Assembly: GCA_025808415.1 (NCBI GenBank)
Contig: CP075525.1
Span: 248,001-312,000, forward strand
Direction of reading: 5' to 3'
Source of the DNA: Cyclobacteriaceae bacterium
GTDB lineage: Bacteria > Bacteroidota > Bacteroidia > Cytophagales > Cyclobacteriaceae
Length of the DNA stretch: 64,000 bases
Below are positions 9,465 through 17,578 of the stretch, one piece after another; the stretch's first letter is position 1, and each line of letters opens with the position of its first letter. The translations under genes and the position numbers were made by a program. The notes beneath the pieces are model-generated. The model saw nothing but the letters and a program-made list of their open reading frames with translations, had not been told where the DNA came from and ran no database searches.

Positions 9465-9977
9465 CTAAACTGACTTGGGTGGAGGTGAGTCGATGGAGGA
9501 AATGAAATTAACGAACGACTTATTGTAATAAGTCTGGGATAAAGATTTTTCCGGTAAGGTGGTTAAATGATAATCAAATTGCACGGGTAGAAAATGCAGC
9601 ACACTAAACAGTGAAAAAGAGGGTGGTGTTTGCGCTGAATCATTTTGAAGATTATTGAGCATTGCATCAAGAAGGGAAAGCAGGTTGTCTTCATCTTCAT
9701 CGTACACACCGTAGACATAAAATTTTGAATCTTTTTCAACTACCCGCGCAATGTCAAACATGTTGCCGTCAACTTTTATTTCGTGTTCCTCCACACGGGC
9801 CCGTTTGAATTCTTCAGGGGTAAGAATAATGAGCTCAAGTTCTTCATCGGGTAAGGTTGCCAGCAGGGCGCGCATCTCCCGTTTGATTTTTAGTGCCCTG
9901 AAGGCAAAGTAACCGTACGGACCAATGAAGTTGGCCAGCAGGAGGGTAAGTAGAAGTATGGAAACAATGCGCCTCAC
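9465..9977 (-). CDS. Membrane-anchored hypothetical protein upstream of the TonB receptor
   Basis: A 170-residue protein with GTG start and an N-terminal hydrophobic segment (about 5-28, signal anchor or signal peptide), an acidic central region and a C-terminus ending SPPPKSV. No domain recognised. Its position as the first gene of a probable receptor - PepSY operon suggests a role in the same uptake system. Such small proteins preceding TonB receptors are common in Bacteroidota, but this one has no assigned function. Confidence 0.7.
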   Translation of the reverse strand: MRRIVSILLLTLLLANFIGPYGYFAFRALKIKREMRALLATLPDEELELIILTPEEFKRARVEEHEIKVDGNMFDIARVVEKDSKFYVYGVYDEDEDNLLSLLDAMLNNLQNDSAQTPPSFSLFSVLHFLPVQFDYHLTTLPEKSLSQTYYNKSFVNFISSIDSPPPKSV

Positions 9978-10073
9978 AAAGCGAAGGTAGCGAAAAGTAT
10001 GGTCCCGTTATGCTGAATTACAGAAGCGGTAATGCCTTTGTACAGTGGGCTCTTATTGTTCAATGAACCGAAG

Positions 10074-12212
10074 TTAACTTGATTTTAACTTCTTGTAGGA
10101 TTTTGATTGAGTAAATTCTCCAACCTCCCCAAAATGCTCATACTCTGGCCAATTGGAATAACCTTTACTTTTGGCTTTACTTAACATTTTGCTTGATTTG
10201 CTAAACTTATTCTTTGCAGCATAATAGCGCGAATAGTTAATATAACCCCGTGGCTCTTCAGGCATTAGTTTTACTTGTGACTTGGCCGCTTCATAAAGGA
10301 TGGAGAGACTTGTTTCAGGAAAACTATCAAAGCGGTTAATTAATGCATAACCACGCATAAGGTCCTCTATATTTTTGCTGGCCAGGTAATACTTTTGAAT
10401 TAGTGACATGCGTGCAAAATCCGAATATTCAATTTTTTCATTAAGATTATTGGATAGTTCTGCTGCTTTTTCATAAAGCAAAGCTGCGCTATCAAGCTTT
10501 GAACCAATGTAAGGATACCCTATATTTTTCCACGAATAGACAAAATACTGTCCAGCCAGGTTCACATAGTCGTATACTGTTGGCTTGCGCTTAACCGCTT
10601 CACGAAAATAGTAAGTTGACAGGCTGTCATTTTTCTTTCGGTAATGGATATTGCCCAACAGTGCATACGGTCGTGTCCATGCTGGCGCAAGGCGTATAGC
10701 TTTCTCTGCACTTACTTGTGCATCATGATATTTCTTCAGGAAGTAATTGATGCGGGCGTAGGTATAGTACAAATAGGAGCTGGTTGTATCCAGTGCGATT
10801 GCATTGCGGATGCTTTCAACCGCAACCTCTGTTGCTTTATTTCGAGTATCCTGATTTTCATGAAAAAAGGTAAGCCACGCCTCTGCTCTCATGTAGTTAT
10901 ACCGAACGAATACACGACTATATAGCGGATCTTCCGGAAGCATGATTTTAACAAGTTTAGATAGTGCGACTCTTAGATTGGCTCGAATTAGAAGATTTTC
11001 ACGACTATTATATTCATCAGTGAGTTTAAAGGTGTAAACTTCTGAGCTGTTAGCATCTACTGTTTCTACCACGGGTTTCTCCTCCGTTAATTGAAGTACT
11101 TGATTAATATACTCTTGGCTCAGATTCATAGTTGCGATATAGAGCCGTTCCTCCATTAAGGGAACAACAGGATGATCAGGAGTAGCAGCTTTAATAAATT
11201 CATAATAGCTGAACGCATCATTTCCCGGGCGGTCAGCTAAACGATAGTTTTTGATTGATGTTTTGAACAGCTCGTAAACCACCTTGGCGGTGTCGCTGAG
11301 TTGCTGAACATAAGTTAGTTCATCCGTTCGGGAAAGCGCATCAAGAAGGTTTACTTTTGCATCGTCAGCGTACAGTTCTTTATATCGTTCAAACTGTTCC
11401 TCATCAACCTGTGCCAGGTAGATTGATTTTGGACTTCCGACAACTTTTGGATTCTGCAGGTATTGGGTTTGTGCAGGCACATTTTCGTATAGATAGCGTT
11501 CAAGCTCCATTAAACTAACCAAACCGTCCTTTGGTGCAGTGTCAGCAAATCCCAGCAAACCTTTTATCAGGTAGTAAGTAAACACGCCATGTCCACCGCC
11601 CCACATTGGGTGCTCATAAGATTTCTCATTGTCTTGGGCAGATAAAATCTTATAAATATTTTTCGCCTCTGCTGCCAGGAGGTTGTTAAGAAACAAAAAA
11701 CCTTCTTTCCCATCCGATTTTCCAGAGTGACAAGCATCGGCTACAAAGATGGTTTGCACATTTCGCCTGGAAAGTGATTGGAGGAAAGCTTGAAGAAATT
11801 CCATTGAGATATTACCACCACTACTGTAAGTCTCATTAAACGCATCATGGGCATGAAGATAGCCGAGCTTAAAGTCAGTTAAATCTTCATAGCCACCATG
11901 CCCGGAGAAATAAATAAAAACCCTGTCATTTTCCAAGGTGTTTTTAAGCAACCATCGCATTGCAAACTCGATGGAGGCAGCGGTGGCATCTTCATTTAGA
12001 AGCACTCGCGTTTGTTCTTCTGAGTAGTATTTACCAAGTACCTTTTTAAGTATTTGATGATAGGCCATCGCGTCATCATCGGCAAACTGAAGGTTGTTGA
12101 AATGTTTATAATCAGAAATGCCTACAATCAACACCCACATTTTACGCTCTTGAGCGCTCACGTTGACGAGGCTTAGAAGAAAGAATAATACAAGAAAAAA
12201 GCTTCGGAGCAT
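10074..12212 (-). CDS. Secreted caspase-like (peptidase C14) protein with TPR region
   Basis: Start at ATG 12212 gives a signal peptide (MLRSFFLVLFFLLSLVNVSA) and 712 residues; the longer reading frame to 12293 lacks one. The caspase-like fold (about 24-275) carries the catalytic dyad His105 (YFSGHGG) and Cys161 (DACHSG), both intact. The remaining part (about 300-700) is helical with TPR-like units such as YYTYARINYFLKKYHDAQ near residue 500. So this is an exported or periplasmic C14 protease with a protein-interaction scaffold. Its substrate is unknown. It appears monocistronic. Metacaspase-type roles in stress or defence are possible but nothing around supports either. Confidence 0.88.
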   Translation of the reverse strand: MLRSFFLVLFFLLSLVNVSAQERKMWVLIVGISDYKHFNNLQFADDDAMAYHQILKKVLGKYYSEEQTRVLLNEDATAASIEFAMRWLLKNTLENDRVFIYFSGHGGYEDLTDFKLGYLHAHDAFNETYSSGGNISMEFLQAFLQSLSRRNVQTIFVADACHSGKSDGKEGFLFLNNLLAAEAKNIYKILSAQDNEKSYEHPMWGGGHGVFTYYLIKGLLGFADTAPKDGLVSLMELERYLYENVPAQTQYLQNPKVVGSPKSIYLAQVDEEQFERYKELYADDAKVNLLDALSRTDELTYVQQLSDTAKVVYELFKTSIKNYRLADRPGNDAFSYYEFIKAATPDHPVVPLMEERLYIATMNLSQEYINQVLQLTEEKPVVETVDANSSEVYTFKLTDEYNSRENLLIRANLRVALSKLVKIMLPEDPLYSRVFVRYNYMRAEAWLTFFHENQDTRNKATEVAVESIRNAIALDTTSSYLYYTYARINYFLKKYHDAQVSAEKAIRLAPAWTRPYALLGNIHYRKKNDSLSTYYFREAVKRKPTVYDYVNLAGQYFVYSWKNIGYPYIGSKLDSAALLYEKAAELSNNLNEKIEYSDFARMSLIQKYYLASKNIEDLMRGYALINRFDSFPETSLSILYEAAKSQVKLMPEEPRGYINYSRYYAAKNKFSKSSKMLSKAKSKGYSNWPEYEHFGEVGEFTQSKSYKKLKSS

Positions 12213-12357
12213 GTCATGATCTCTTTGACGTTGAAGATAATCAAAATGCGTTAGCTTTAATATAAGATAGGGACAATGACAATGGGATAACACTTGTAGC
12301 TGTCCAACACCTTGAAGTTGGAATTACACAGGATTACACAGGTGGGTGGATTCGTAC

Positions 12358-12987
12358 TTAAGAGAACAAATTATTGATTTCCAAATCAATGCGGTTCACG
12401 ATAAAGGAAAAGTCCTCTATCCGTTCTACAAAGTCAAGGTCGTTCACATTTACAATTAATAGCTTGCCGTGCTTGTAGTTGCTGATCCAGTTCTCGTAAT
12501 GTTCGTTAAGGTTTTTCAGGTAATCGAGCCGCATAGCATATTCATATTCGCGTCCGCGTTTTTGAATCTGCCGAACCAGTTTAGGAATATCCGATCGAAG
12601 GTAAATGAGCAGATCGGGGCCTTGAACAAAGTTGATCATGGAGTTGAAAATGTCCAGGTAGCTTTGATAATCTCGGTCAGAGATGTGCCCGCTTTTATGA
12701 AGGTTTGCCGCAAAAATGTAGGCATCCTCGTAAATGGTACGGTCCTGAATAGTAGTGTTTTCGTTGGTTCGGATTTCGTTAACCTGGCGGAAGCGGCTGT
12801 TGAGAAAATAAATCTGCAAATGAAAAGCCCAGCGGGTCATGTCGTTGTAGAAATCCTTCAGGTAAGGATTTTTGTCTACCGATTCATAAAGAGGTGTCCA
12901 CCCGTAATGCTTTGACAGTTTTTCAGCCAGGGTAGTTTTACCCGAACCAATGTTTCCGGAGATGGCAATGTGTTTGAGTTTTTTCAT
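12358..12987 (-). CDS. Deoxynucleoside kinase
   Basis: A 209-residue dNK-family enzyme that phosphorylates deoxynucleosides in the salvage pathway. The P-loop GNIGSGKT is at residues 11-18, ESV near 36, the DRTIYED motif near 82-88 (the DRS-like substrate and catalytic motif) and the arginine-rich lid KRGREYE near 143. Bacteroidota and Lactobacillus homologues act on dA, dG or dC; the exact specificity cannot be read here. Single gene on the minus strand. Confidence 0.93.
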   Translation of the reverse strand: MKKLKHIAISGNIGSGKTTLAEKLSKHYGWTPLYESVDKNPYLKDFYNDMTRWAFHLQIYFLNSRFRQVNEIRTNENTTIQDRTIYEDAYIFAANLHKSGHISDRDYQSYLDIFNSMINFVQGPDLLIYLRSDIPKLVRQIQKRGREYEYAMRLDYLKNLNEHYENWISNYKHGKLLIVNVNDLDFVERIEDFSFIVNRIDLEINNLFS

Positions 12988-13055
12988 GCGGGCTGCAAAT
13001 ATAAGCTAATGCTCAATTTGCCAATGAGTTGATTAGCCGATTATAAATTGAATAA

Positions 13056-13928
13056 TTATTCATTAGCGACAACCGCGATTTTATTTCCTTTTGCATCAAC
13101 AGTCAGTCGTGTTATTCCACTTAGGGATAAGCCATCAGGAAATTCGATAGGCGTCCAATCTTTGCTCTTTCCAGGCGTCCAATAAAAAAGCCTCACGCCA
13201 TCACTCATTATGATTTTACCTCCTGGTGTCCAGGTTAAATCTTCCCTGCCCGGCAGGGTTTTGCCAACGGTTTCTATTGTTCCGTCTTTTCTTTTGATTT
13301 TTTTAATTGTCCATTCAGAAGAGCTCTTGTCAACAAAACTGATGTCGCTTGTTCCGGGAATCCGATGCAGTGAGCGACCAATGTTTTCTGCAATTATCCG
13401 ATCTGTTTTATCTGCAACAGCATACTCGTGTAGTGTGTTCGGCTGGCCAAGTACAAACAGAAAAAGCGTTTTGTCATCGCGCCACGCATGGTACCCCACC
13501 GTAAGGTTATCAACAATAATTTCGACATCACCTCCGTCAATCGGGTACTTTCCTAAATCCTGCGCACCATTGTCGCGTTGAATAATACAGGAGATAAATT
13601 TTTTGTCAGGTGTGACGGTAGGCGAGTATTCTCTCTCGCTGGTGTTGGTTAATTTTTGCGTTCTGCCTGTTTCATGGTTATAAACAACAATATCAGTCCG
13701 CCCCTCATCATCAGCGGAGGCATAGTAAATGAAGGGCTTTTCGGGATGGAAAAACGGTTGGTTATCGTATCCTTTTCGATCCGTAATATTAACGGAATTC
13801 GTTACTACAAATTTTCCTTTTTTGAAGACGAGATCAAACAGGTAGATATCGGTACCCGGGGGCTGCTGGCCAAATGATAGGGACTGAAGTGCGAAAGCGC
13901 TAATGAATGAAAGAACAAATTTTCTCAT
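13056..13928 (-). CDS. Secreted TolB-like beta-propeller protein
   Basis: A 290-residue protein with a signal peptide (to about residue 20, SLSFGQ). It then has WD40/PD40-like blades, seen as repeated strand pairs: NQPFFHPEKPFIYYAS, YSPTVTPDKKFISCI, LTWTPGGKIIM. No enzyme motif. Comparable proteins are annotated as TolB-like or PD40 proteins, and a role in the periplasm or cell surface is inferred. Function unknown. Confidence 0.82.
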   Translation of the reverse strand: MRKFVLSFISAFALQSLSFGQQPPGTDIYLFDLVFKKGKFVVTNSVNITDRKGYDNQPFFHPEKPFIYYASADDEGRTDIVVYNHETGRTQKLTNTSEREYSPTVTPDKKFISCIIQRDNGAQDLGKYPIDGGDVEIIVDNLTVGYHAWRDDKTLFLFVLGQPNTLHEYAVADKTDRIIAENIGRSLHRIPGTSDISFVDKSSSEWTIKKIKRKDGTIETVGKTLPGREDLTWTPGGKIIMSDGVRLFYWTPGKSKDWTPIEFPDGLSLSGITRLTVDAKGNKIAVVANE

Positions 13929-13978
13929 GGATTAAATTTAGCAACATGAAAGTTACTGGTTCGCGGCTAGAAATGAAA

Positions 13979-14000
13979 AAGGCCTGTTTTGTCAGGCCTT
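13979..14000 (-). terminator. Terminator downstream of the 14.0-14.6 kb lipoprotein gene
   Basis: Perfect 8-bp stem AAGGCCTG / CAGGCCTT with a 6-nt loop. Read on the minus strand it is followed by a run of five T, just after the stop at 14024. Confidence 0.88.
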
Positions 14001-14023
14001 ATTCGTCCGCGTGCTGTAGGATT

Positions 14024-14578
14024 TTAATCTTTATCCTCTGCATCCAACCTTTTCAACTCTTCATCAATAATTTTTTCAATCAGGTCACGCTGACGCTCGT
14101 TTATCGTTTCATCTACTTTCGCTTGCCGTTTCATAAACCGCAGCATGGCATTTTTCTTAATCTCATACGCCATGAATACCGTGTATTCCTTTGTCTTTTC
14201 ATTGTAATATTTCTGCTCGCCAATTTTGCGCAAATCAGAAATGTTGGTGTTCATCACCTGGCGAACCAGACTTTGAAACTTATCGGCCACATCGGCCGCA
14301 CGTTCATTTTCTGTTTGACCCAGATATTGATCGGCAACCTGTTTCATGGTGGTATTTACTTGTCCGGCTAATTGTGCCTTAGCATCAAGATCGGCTTTGC
14401 TGCGTGCAATATTATCTTGTGAGCTCGTGCCCTTACCGGTTCCACGCCAGAAGCGGTTATTCGAATTATAGGCATTTCCCGAGAAGGGTTCTTTTACTTT
14501 TTTGCCCAAAACACCTGAGGAGCAGGCGGCCACAACAATCAAAAGAATGGCAAAAGGCAGTTTTCGTAACAGGGTCAT
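14024..14578 (-). CDS. Lipoprotein, LPP20-like
   Basis: The start at ATG 14578 gives a lipoprotein signal peptide with lipobox VVAACSSG (Cys near 17); an earlier in-frame ATG would overlap the methyltransferase. The 184-residue product contains the RFWRGTGKGTSS...ARSKADLDAKAQLAGQV pattern seen in LPP20-type lipoproteins, followed by helices with many Lys/Glu. Probably anchored to the outer membrane, periplasmic side. It lies 47 nt after the methyltransferase on the same strand but looks unrelated to polyketide chemistry. Function unknown. Confidence 0.8.
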   Translation of the reverse strand: MTLLRKLPFAILLIVVAACSSGVLGKKVKEPFSGNAYNSNNRFWRGTGKGTSSQDNIARSKADLDAKAQLAGQVNTTMKQVADQYLGQTENERAADVADKFQSLVRQVMNTNISDLRKIGEQKYYNEKTKEYTVFMAYEIKKNAMLRFMKRQAKVDETINERQRDLIEKIIDEELKRLDAEDKD

Positions 14579-14625
14579 AGTTGTAAGATTATTTGTGTCT
14601 CGAAAGTACGAAAATTGTGCCAAGC

Positions 14626-15345
14626 TTAAAGAGGGGGTTGCGAAGGAATAATGATTTGCCACCGGAAAGCCCACCTCCACCGTAGGGTATAGTTCAGTAT
14701 ACCTGCTTCACGAAGGATTTCCACCAGCTCATTTTTTCGAAACCCCCGAAGTACCGAAAGGGGGGCATCGTATTTAACCATAGCTGATTTGGAGAACAGG
14801 TTCGTCAGAAATTTGATGGAGTAGTACGCTAAAGGGTGCCGGTGCAAATCGTTAACCACAATACCAAGCCTGACCTGCCTCCTCAGTGTCCTGAAGATTT
14901 CAATTAGTTGATTGTTGGTAAAATGATGCAGGAATAGTGTAGCCATGATGATATCATACTTTTCCTGCTGAAAAGAGGCATCCAGAATATTGGCTGTTTT
15001 GAATGAAATAGCATTTATGTTCTCGCAATTTTTTTCAGCGTATGAAATAATATGAGGGTTTGCATCAATGCCAAGCAATTGCAAATCAATCTGGTGATCC
15101 TTAAGCTTGTTGTGAACGAGTTTTAACATCTCCCCACTACCGCACCCTAAGTCCGCAACAGTAAGTTTATGCGAGAATTCTTTTTTTGGAATTAAGTGAT
15201 CAAGCCCACCTAACGTAACTTGATTTCCACCCAGCCATTTATTGATAAATTCAAGTTCACGCAGCGTCTGGTCGACTACTTCCCCGGAACATTCCAGGTC
15301 GTCCATAATTTCTTCTTTATCAGACCGGACTGAGAATAAACTCAT
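14626..15345 (-). CDS. SAM-dependent methyltransferase of the type III PKS locus
   Basis: A 239-residue class I methyltransferase with motif I VADLGCGSGE (about 63-72), acidic residue in GIDAN (about 93), and post-motif sequence YDIIMATLFLHHF (about 130-142). Its start overlaps the type III PKS stop by 4 nt (ATGA), indicating translational coupling. In Bacillus the BpsA-BpsB pair has the same pairing, with a methyltransferase acting on alkylpyrones; by analogy this one may O- or C-methylate the PKS product. That function is inferred. Confidence 0.9.
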   Translation of the reverse strand: MSLFSVRSDKEEIMDDLECSGEVVDQTLRELEFINKWLGGNQVTLGGLDHLIPKKEFSHKLTVADLGCGSGEMLKLVHNKLKDHQIDLQLLGIDANPHIISYAEKNCENINAISFKTANILDASFQQEKYDIIMATLFLHHFTNNQLIEIFRTLRRQVRLGIVVNDLHRHPLAYYSIKFLTNLFSKSAMVKYDAPLSVLRGFRKNELVEILREAGILNYTLRWRWAFRWQIIIPSQPPL

Positions 15346-16442
15346 TCGTGATGGATTGTTAACAACATGCTTTCCAATGTCAGGCCAGGCCCAAAGGCAA
15401 AGCTTAGCACAGACTTATTTTCGTCACCCTGTTTAAGTTGATCCAGAATATGCCGAAGTACGAATACCACTGTTGCTGAAGACATGTTGCCATGTGTGTT
15501 TAACACGGTATAGGCGGGCCTGTTTTGTTCACGGGTAATGCCGAGCTCTTGCTCAATCACCTCAAGAATTTTTTTACCGCCCGGGTGAATGGCAAAAAAT
15601 GAAACCTGATTGATGGTTGTGCCAACCTTTGCGAGTAGTGAGCTTGTAAGCTTTTTGATTCCCGTTCGGATTACATCCGGCACGTAAGTTGACAGTTTCA
15701 TTTCAAAGCCCAGGTTGCCAACACTCCAGGCCATGTGTTCTTTTCCGTTAAAGGCAAGGGCATTATGAAAAACATCCAATGAAAAATTCCATGCGGGGTC
15801 TGCCACAGGCTTTATCAACATGGCAGAGGCGCCATCGGCAAATAAAGCATTGGCCAGCATGTTATCTTCCGTAGCTTCCTTTTGAAAGTGTAGTGTGCAC
15901 AACTCAACACAAACAATGAGAACAACGGCTTTGGTCTCACTAAGGCAAATTGCATTTGCTGTTTTCAGCGCATTAAAAGCGGCATAGCATCCCATAAAAT
16001 TTATACAAGTTCGTTGCACATCTTCCCGAAGGTTGAGACTTTTTACTATATCAATATCAAGCCCCGGGGCGTACATGCCTGTGCAGCTCACCACAATCAG
16101 ATGCGTCACATCTTGCAGTGTAGAGGTAGACTTAAGCAGGCAATTTTCTATGGCTTTAACACTTAGAGGCAATGCATGTTTGCGATATTCCAGCAAACGT
16201 TTTTCTGTTGATGGAAAGGGTTCAAAATCTTTTGTGTTAGGATAAAAACTGAAATCAGATTCCTTCCCGTAATCCTCCAATACAGAGTGACGGGTTTGGA
16301 TGCCACTGTATTTAAAAATTGTTTTGAGCTTTCTCCTGTTAGCATAGTCTAACCTCATGGATTTTTCCATAAAGGCAGCAATGCTTTCCTGATCAAATCG
16401 ATAGGGGGGAACGGCAATGCCAATGGAAGTAATAAAACTCAT
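15342..16442 (-). CDS. Type III polyketide synthase
   Basis: A 366-residue chalcone/stilbene synthase superfamily protein with an intact catalytic triad: Cys152 (INFMGCYAAFNAL), His286 (FAIHPGGKKILE) and Asn319 (NTHGNMSSATV). The family's conserved FGPGLT loop is at about 350-355. It iteratively condenses malonyl-CoA onto an acyl starter to give pyrones or resorcinols/phloroglucinols; starter and ring type cannot be read from sequence. It is first in a two-gene operon with a methyltransferase, and divergent from the UbiA prenyltransferase. Confidence 0.95.
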   Translation of the reverse strand: MSFITSIGIAVPPYRFDQESIAAFMEKSMRLDYANRRKLKTIFKYSGIQTRHSVLEDYGKESDFSFYPNTKDFEPFPSTEKRLLEYRKHALPLSVKAIENCLLKSTSTLQDVTHLIVVSCTGMYAPGLDIDIVKSLNLREDVQRTCINFMGCYAAFNALKTANAICLSETKAVVLIVCVELCTLHFQKEATEDNMLANALFADGASAMLIKPVADPAWNFSLDVFHNALAFNGKEHMAWSVGNLGFEMKLSTYVPDVIRTGIKKLTSSLLAKVGTTINQVSFFAIHPGGKKILEVIEQELGITREQNRPAYTVLNTHGNMSSATVVFVLRHILDQLKQGDENKSVLSFAFGPGLTLESMLLTIHHE

Positions 16443-16501
16443 GCTATCAATAATAAAGCAAAAAAGAGTAATTTTAGTTTATTCGACTTAACATAATCTG
16501 A

Positions 16502-16627
16502 TGATCCGCAAACATACCTAAATGTCATGCCGGCCATGGAGCCGGCATCTCATTGATGGTTTGGGATCGCGGGTCAAAATGCCCGCGATGACTATAAATG
16601 CAAGTTATTAGGTATGTTAGCGGATCA
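16502..16627. repeat. Nested inverted-repeat element (MITE- or REP-like)
   Basis: Outer 20-nt arms TGATCCGCAAACATACCTAA (16502-16521) and its reverse complement with one mismatch (16608-16627). Inside are two GC-rich perfect hairpins: ATGCCGGC/GCCGGCAT (16527-16534/16541-16548) and ATCGCGGG/CCCGCGAT (16566-16573/16582-16589). The 126-nt unit has no ORF. It lies between the divergent PKS and UbiA genes and is likely a dispersed palindromic repeat. Confidence 0.8.
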
Positions 16628-16667
16628 CAATTTATCGATCTGACATAATTCAATTCGGTTCAATCAT

Positions 16668-17561
16668 ATGTTATCATTGTCGTCCTGGTTACACCTGCGC
16701 ATTCCGTTTTCGTATTTTCTGCTTCCCGTTTTTTTATTCAGTGTGGGCATTTCTCCTAACCCAAATGGTGATCGTTTGTTATGGGTTTTTTTGATCATCC
16801 ATCTTTTTCTTTACCCGGCCAGCAATGGTTTTAATAGTTATTTCGATAAGGATGAAAAAAGCATTGGCGGCCTGAAAAATCCACCTCCCGTTAAGAAAGG
16901 CCTTTATTACCTCGCATTGTTGTTTGACCTGGTGGCCATTGCATTAGCCTACTGGAAGATCAGTTTGCTGTTTGCCTTGATGATTTTCACCTATGGCTTG
17001 ATTTCAAAAGCCTATAGTCATCCGGCTATCCGGTTAAAAAAGTATCCTGTTGGCGGCTGGATCACTACGGGAGTTTTCCAGGGCTTCTTCACGTTTGTAA
17101 TGTGTTATGTGGGCATCAATGATTTTTCACTCGAAACGGTTTTGAAACCCCATGTTATAACTCCTGCATTGTTAACCACCCTCATGCTATTGGGAAATTA
17201 TCCAATGACCCAGGTTTATCAACATGACGAGGATAAAAAGCGAGGGGACATCACGTTAAGCCTGAAGCTGGGTATTCGCGGAACGTTTTATTTCACAGCC
17301 CTGCTATTTACGTTTGCTGTTGCCGGGTTCCTCTACTATTTTAATCATTACTATCAGCCAAAATATACCTGGCCATTTCTTTTAGCCCTTGCACCGGTAT
17401 TGTTGTTTTTCTTGTACTGGTTTTTAAGGGTGATGAAGGATGAAACCAGGGCTGATTATACACATACCATGTGGTTGAACTTTATCTCTGCAACCTGCCT
17501 CAATATTTTTTTCATCTGGTTTTTTCTTGATAGCAGTCATGTGTTGGATGCCTTTAAGTAG
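16668..17561 (+). CDS. UbiA-family prenyltransferase
   Basis: A 297-residue polytopic membrane protein (about 8-9 TM helices). The first Asp-rich motif NGFNSYFDKDEKS is at 53-65 and the second, YQHDEDKKRGD, at about 184-194; both are needed for Mg-prenyl diphosphate binding. UbiA enzymes attach prenyl chains to aromatic rings. It is divergent from the type III PKS and convergent with an FAD oxidoreductase, so a prenylated polyketide (meroterpenoid or quinone-like) product is plausible but inferred. Confidence 0.92.
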   Translation: MLSLSSWLHLRIPFSYFLLPVFLFSVGISPNPNGDRLLWVFLIIHLFLYPASNGFNSYFDKDEKSIGGLKNPPPVKKGLYYLALLFDLVAIALAYWKISLLFALMIFTYGLISKAYSHPAIRLKKYPVGGWITTGVFQGFFTFVMCYVGINDFSLETVLKPHVITPALLTTLMLLGNYPMTQVYQHDEDKKRGDITLSLKLGIRGTFYFTALLFTFAVAGFLYYFNHYYQPKYTWPFLLALAPVLLFFLYWFLRVMKDETRADYTHTMWLNFISATCLNIFFIWFFLDSSHVLDAFK

Positions 17562-17578
17562 GCGAATAGTACTTGTTA

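Noticed and set aside
12213..12293. N-terminal extension of the caspase-like gene
   Set aside because: The extra 27 residues lack a signal peptide and are His/Cys-rich; ATG 12212 opens a clean signal peptide.
12326..12345. Direct repeat of ATTACACAGG
   Set aside because: Only two 10-nt copies in a row, no inverted structure or associated gene; most likely chance.
12469..12915. 148-codon open frame antisense to the deoxynucleoside kinase
   Set aside because: Fully inside a well-supported dNK gene; no motif or independent start context.
13210..13581. 123-codon open frame antisense to the TolB-like gene
   Set aside because: Antisense shadow; serine- and cysteine-rich with no recognisable domain.
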